Positions 13,946 through 17,270 of a DNA stretch of 17,270 bases are shown one piece after another. Position numbers and translations under genes: made by a program. A model generated the notes under the pieces. It saw only the letters and a program-made list of their open reading frames with translations. It was not told the origin of the DNA and did not search any database. Source of the DNA: Fidelibacterota bacterium (GTDB taxonomy: Bacteria > Fidelibacterota > Marinisomatia > Marinisomatales > UBA8229); contig DPYO01000018.1 in NCBI GenBank assembly GCA_003535775.1, positions 1-17,270 on the forward strand, given 5' to 3'. The first letter of the stretch is position 1. The number at the start of each line of letters is the position of its first letter.

Positions 13946-16399
13946 ATGAAAGAAAATTTTTCAAAGCGTGTTCAAGATATTATGAAATATGCCAAGGAGG
14001 AGGCTATTCGCCTTGGACATAGTTATGTAGGGTCTGAACATCTTTTATTGGGAATTCTTCGAGGGGAAAAGGGCCTGTCGATGAAGATATTGGATATCTT
14101 TGACTGTGATGTAGAGGGAATATGTGCCATGGTTGAAGACATGATCAAAGCGTCCGGTGGGACCATGACTCTTGGCCATTTGCCCCTAACGCGCAGAGCG
14201 GAGCGCATTCTGAGAAATGCCTACAATGAAGCGATAGCTTTGGGTATTGCGGTTTCAGATGATGAACATTTATTGCTGGCTATTTTAAGGGAATCGGAGG
14301 GGATTGCTTTTGAAGTGATGAATGCCTATAATTTGGACTATGAGAGTGTAAAAGAATTTTTACAAAAACAAACAACTGAGGAAGAATCAGTTGAACATTC
14401 TGTTTTAAGCAAGTCATCTAAAACAAAAACACCAGCTTTGGATCATTTTTCAAGGGATCTAACAAGATTGGCGCAGAAGGGAAAACTGGATCCTGTTATT
14501 GGAAGGATAAATGAAATTGAACGGATTGCTCAAATTTTGACGCGAAGGAAGAAAAATAATCCAGTTCTCATTGGTGAACCAGGAGTTGGAAAAACTGCCA
14601 TTGTGGAAGGGTTAGCACATCGGATTACTGAAAAATCTGTTCCAGGATTGCTGCATAACAAACGGGTTTTGTCATTGGATTTGGCAGCTATCGTTGCCGG
14701 AACCAAGTATCGCGGCCAGTTTGAGGAACGCATGAAAACGATCATGGTTGAAATGGAAAATACGGATAATCTTATTTTATTTATTGATGAACTTCACACC
14801 CTTGTTGGCGCTGGTGGGGCTACGGGTTCTTTGGATGCATCTAACATATTCAAACCAGCTTTGGCTCGAGGCGACATTCATTGCATTGGCGCAACAACGA
14901 TGGATGAATATCGCAAACATATTGAAAAAGACGGCGGATTAGAAAGACGCTTCCAAAAGATTTTGATTAATCCCCCAACGACAGAAGAATCTGTCCAAAT
15001 TTTAAACGGTCTGAAATCCAATTACGAAAATCATCATAACGTTATTTATCATGAAAAAGCCATAGAAGCATGTGTTGGCCTATCACATCGATATATAAGT
15101 GATCGTTTTCTTCCTGATAAAGCGATTGATGCTATGGATGAAGCTGGATCACGTGCTCATATGCTGAATATGAAAATCCCTCAGGCTATTCTGGATATTG
15201 AAGTGAAAATCGATAAAATCCGGAAAGAGAAAGAACAGGTGGTTACTGAGCAGAAGTTTGAAAAAGCCGCTTCGCTAAGGGATAAAGAACAAAAACTGAT
15301 GATAAAACTGGCAGAGGTTCAGAAAAAATGGAATAAGGAAGAAGGAAAGAACCCGGTCCTGATTACTGAAGATCACATAGCTGATGTAGTTTCATTAATG
15401 ACTGGGATTCCTGTGGCCAAAGTTTCCCAATCCGAAACCCAGAAACTTTTAAATATAGAGAAAGAAATCCATAAATATATTGTGGGTCAGAATGAAGCAA
15501 TTAAATGTTTGTCTGGTTCAATTCAAAGGGCTCGAGCAGGATTAAAAAGTCCCCATCGGCCGATCGGTGTATTTCTTTTTCTTGGACCTACAGGAGTTGG
15601 TAAAACAGAATTGGCTAAAGTTATTGCAAATTATTTATTTAGTTATCCTGATGCGCTTATTAAAATAGATATGACAGAATATGGGGAACGATTCTCAGTC
15701 TCTCGAATGATTGGGGCACCCCCTGGGTATGTGGGGCATGAAGAGGGAGGAGATCTGACCGAAAAGGTTCGTAGAAATCCTTATTCTGTTGTCCTGTTCG
15801 ATGAGATTGAAAAAGCTCATCCGGACGTTTTCAACGTGTTGCTTCAATTATTTGATGAGGGAGTACTGACAGATGGACTGGGAAGGAAAGTTGACTTCAA
15901 GAACACGATCATTATTATGACTTCCAATGCAGGGACAAGGGAGATCCAAGATCATACCTCATTTGGATTTACAGATATAGAAACTGATTTCGATTATTCT
16001 TCAATGAAAGACCAGATACTCGATCAAGTTAAATTAATTTTTAACCCAGAATTCTTGAATCGTATTGATGATACCATTGTGTTTCATCCCCTTTCCAGGC
16101 AAGAGGCATTGGAGATTGTAGACCTTCTCCTTGTGGATCTGAGAGAGAATCTTTTTACACTGAATATAGAGCTATTTTTAACCAAGCGGGCTAAAATGTT
16201 GCTTTTAGGTAAAGGTTTTAGTCCAAAATATGGTGCACGAAACCTTCGCCGTGAAATACAATCTTCGTTGGAAAAACCCATCTCTGAACTTCTTCTTGAA
16301 AATGTATTTGTATCCGGTAATAAAGTAAAAGTGGACACTTCGGATGGACAGTTTACATTTAATTCTGTTCGAAAGAAAAGAATGAGTTCTAAATCCTGA
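13946..16399 (+). CDS. clpC: ATP-dependent Clp protease ATP-binding subunit ClpC
   Basis: An 817-residue AAA+ unfoldase, the size of Bacillus ClpC (about 810). The N-terminal double Clp-N repeat covers about 1-145. AAA-1 has Walker A GEPGVGKT (210-217) and Walker B LILFIDELH (about 275-283). A UVR-like coiled segment (about 421-455, with EKAASLRDKEQKL) identifies ClpC against ClpA or ClpB. AAA-2 has Walker A GPTGVGKTE (547-555) and the GYVGHEEGGDL pore-loop region. The ClpP-docking loop carries FGF (673-675) at the usual [IVL]-G-[FL] position. It would feed substrates to ClpP, encoded elsewhere. No clear ribosome site precedes the ATG, which suggests coupling to the lol transcript or a weak start. 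No heat-shock CIRCE element was seen. Confidence 0.96.
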   Translation: MKENFSKRVQDIMKYAKEEAIRLGHSYVGSEHLLLGILRGEKGLSMKILDIFDCDVEGICAMVEDMIKASGGTMTLGHLPLTRRAERILRNAYNEAIALGIAVSDDEHLLLAILRESEGIAFEVMNAYNLDYESVKEFLQKQTTEEESVEHSVLSKSSKTKTPALDHFSRDLTRLAQKGKLDPVIGRINEIERIAQILTRRKKNNPVLIGEPGVGKTAIVEGLAHRITEKSVPGLLHNKRVLSLDLAAIVAGTKYRGQFEERMKTIMVEMENTDNLILFIDELHTLVGAGGATGSLDASNIFKPALARGDIHCIGATTMDEYRKHIEKDGGLERRFQKILINPPTTEESVQILNGLKSNYENHHNVIYHEKAIEACVGLSHRYISDRFLPDKAIDAMDEAGSRAHMLNMKIPQAILDIEVKIDKIRKEKEQVVTEQKFEKAASLRDKEQKLMIKLAEVQKKWNKEEGKNPVLITEDHIADVVSLMTGIPVAKVSQSETQKLLNIEKEIHKYIVGQNEAIKCLSGSIQRARAGLKSPHRPIGVFLFLGPTGVGKTELAKVIANYLFSYPDALIKIDMTEYGERFSVSRMIGAPPGYVGHEEGGDLTEKVRRNPYSVVLFDEIEKAHPDVFNVLLQLFDEGVLTDGLGRKVDFKNTIIIMTSNAGTREIQDHTSFGFTDIETDFDYSSMKDQILDQVKLIFNPEFLNRIDDTIVFHPLSRQEALEIVDLLLVDLRENLFTLNIELFLTKRAKMLLLGKGFSPKYGARNLRREIQSSLEKPISELLLENVFVSGNKVKVDTSDGQFTFNSVRKKRMSSKS

Positions 16400-16541
16400 G
16401 AATATCCCTTATTTCTGTCATAAAGTACTGTAATACTTAAGTATCTGCCATTTAGGCAATTATTTTTATTTGGCACATAAATTGTAATATTTTGTATAAA
16501 TTTTAACTTATTTATAGAATTTTAGAATTAAGGAGAAAAAA
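16400..16541 (+). promoter_or_regulatory. clpC-dnaK intergenic region, candidate dnaK promoter
   Basis: This AT-rich gap should hold the dnaK promoter. A TTGGCA (16470-16475) followed after 19 bases by TATAAA (16495-16500) is a possible -35/-10 pair, the spacing being slightly long. Upstream lie overlapping inverted repeats (AAGTA 16423-16427, TACTT 16434-16438, and the 12-bp palindrome ATACTTAAGTAT 16433-16444). A TGCC-ATTTA-GGCA mini-hairpin followed by T-rich sequence could be a weak clpC terminator. No CIRCE inverted repeat was found. Confidence 0.3.
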
Positions 16542-17270
16542 GTGGGAAAAATAATTGGTATTGATCTTGGTACAACAAATTCATGTGTAGCTGTTTTAGA
16601 GGGTGGAGAACCAACCATTATAACTAATCCTGAAGGGGGTCGTACAACCCCGTCAGTTGTTGGATTCACGAAGGACGGCGACCGCCTAGTTGGGCAGACT
16701 GCGAAGCGACAGGCAGTGACCAATCCGGAAAACACAGTATTCTCTATTAAACGCTTTATGGGCAGGATGTACAAAGAGGTAAGTACTGAAATATCTGAAG
16801 TGCCCTACAAAGTTGATAAGAATTCAAACGGAGCCGTTGTCGTTAAGGTGAGCGATAAAGAATATACTCCACCAGAAATTAGTGCTATGATTCTCCAAAA
16901 GTTAAAGCAAATGGCTGAAGAACATCTTGGGGGAAAGGTAACCGATGCTGTGATTACGGTCCCAGCTTATTTTAATGATTCCCAGCGTCAGGCTACAAAA
17001 GACGCCGGGAAAATTGCTGGATTGAATGTCCGACGGATTATTAATGAACCGACAGCAGCTTCGTTAGCTTATGGATTGGACAAAAAAAAGGACGAAAAAA
17101 TCGCTGTTTTTGATTTAGGTGGAGGAACATTTGATGTTTCGATTTTGGAGTTGGGAGATGGTGTTTTTGAAGTGAAATCATCCAATGGTGACGGGCACCT
17201 GGGGGGAGATGATTTTGATCAAAGGGTTATTGACTGGATCGCTGATGAATTCAAGAAAAGCGATGGGATT
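16542..17270 (+). CDS. dnaK: Molecular chaperone DnaK (Hsp70), 5' part, cut by window end
   Basis: The first 243 codons of the Hsp70 chaperone, which binds unfolded peptides in an ATP-dependent cycle with DnaJ and GrpE. The start is a GTG at 16542, six bases after AGGAG (16531-16535). The frame opens GKIIGIDLGTTNSCVAV, the phosphate-1 motif of the actin/Hsp70 ATPase fold. Further marks are GRTTPSVV (about 30-37), VITVPAYFNDSQRQATKDAG (about 138-157), NEPTAASLAYG (about 168-178), the phosphate-2 segment VFDLGGGTFDVSILE (about 188-202) and GDGHLGGDDFD (about 217-227). The linker, substrate domain and stop are outside the window. The gene follows clpC on the same strand with 142 nt between them. 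Confidence 0.98.
   Translation, partial: MGKIIGIDLGTTNSCVAVLEGGEPTIITNPEGGRTTPSVVGFTKDGDRLVGQTAKRQAVTNPENTVFSIKRFMGRMYKEVSTEISEVPYKVDKNSNGAVVVKVSDKEYTPPEISAMILQKLKQMAEEHLGGKVTDAVITVPAYFNDSQRQATKDAGKIAGLNVRRIINEPTAASLAYGLDKKKDEKIAVFDLGGGTFDVSILELGDGVFEVKSSNGDGHLGGDDFDQRVIDWIADEFKKSDGI

Noticed and set aside
16084..16476. Minus-strand open frame of 130 codons over the clpC 3' end
   Set aside because: Antisense shadow of clpC with no recognisable protein features.
1..17270. CRISPR arrays, insertion sequences, integrases or toxin-antitoxin pairs
   Set aside because: No regularly spaced repeats, transposase motifs or terminal inverted repeats were seen on either strand.

Overview
The window reads as a piece of a moderately AT-rich, Gram-negative-type bacterial chromosome. 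Gram-negative architecture is shown by a LolCDE-type lipoprotein export system, an outer-membrane beta-barrel ending in an aromatic residue, and a lipobox protein. A C-terminal type IX secretion (Por) sorting domain with a PNPFNP start places the organism in the FCB superphylum (Bacteroidetes/Ignavibacteria/Marinimicrobia and relatives). A cysteine/aspartate-rich DEC..CGGD linker in a lipoprotein cytochrome recalls proteins common in marine FCB lineages such as Marinimicrobia (SAR406). That finer placement is inference from memory, not a search.

Left part (1-4045, minus strand): the 5' end of a tRNA gene at the very edge, then a gene string read right to left. It holds a YbdK-type carboxylate-amine ligase, queC, queE, queD and queF (the 7-deazaguanine route from GTP-derived precursor to preQ1, lacking only the GTP cyclohydrolase step), and upp (uracil salvage). 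Spacing is tight, with an ATGA overlap between queC and queE.

Middle part (about 4046-8100), the accessory section: a 5'-truncated remnant of a class III adenylate/guanylate cyclase (+). Next comes a compact four-gene c-type cytochrome operon on the minus strand: a T9SS-sorted monoheme cytochrome, a monoheme lipoprotein cytochrome, a single-heme cytochrome fused to an outer-membrane beta-barrel (Cyc2-like architecture), and a small diheme cytochrome of PufC type. Then, on plus, broken pieces of a ferric-reductase-like membrane domain are followed by a Rieske [2Fe-2S] domain, which look like a disrupted fused redox protein. The cytochrome operon is the most interesting system here: taken together the four products could carry electrons between the cell surface and the periplasm.

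Right part (8162-17270, plus strand), housekeeping: prfB with a textbook programmed +1 frameshift, lysS, two LolC/E-type permeases with their LolD ATPase (overlapping or 1-nt spaced), clpC with a UVR domain, and the first 243 codons of dnaK running off the window. The last genes group envelope lipoprotein export with protein quality control.
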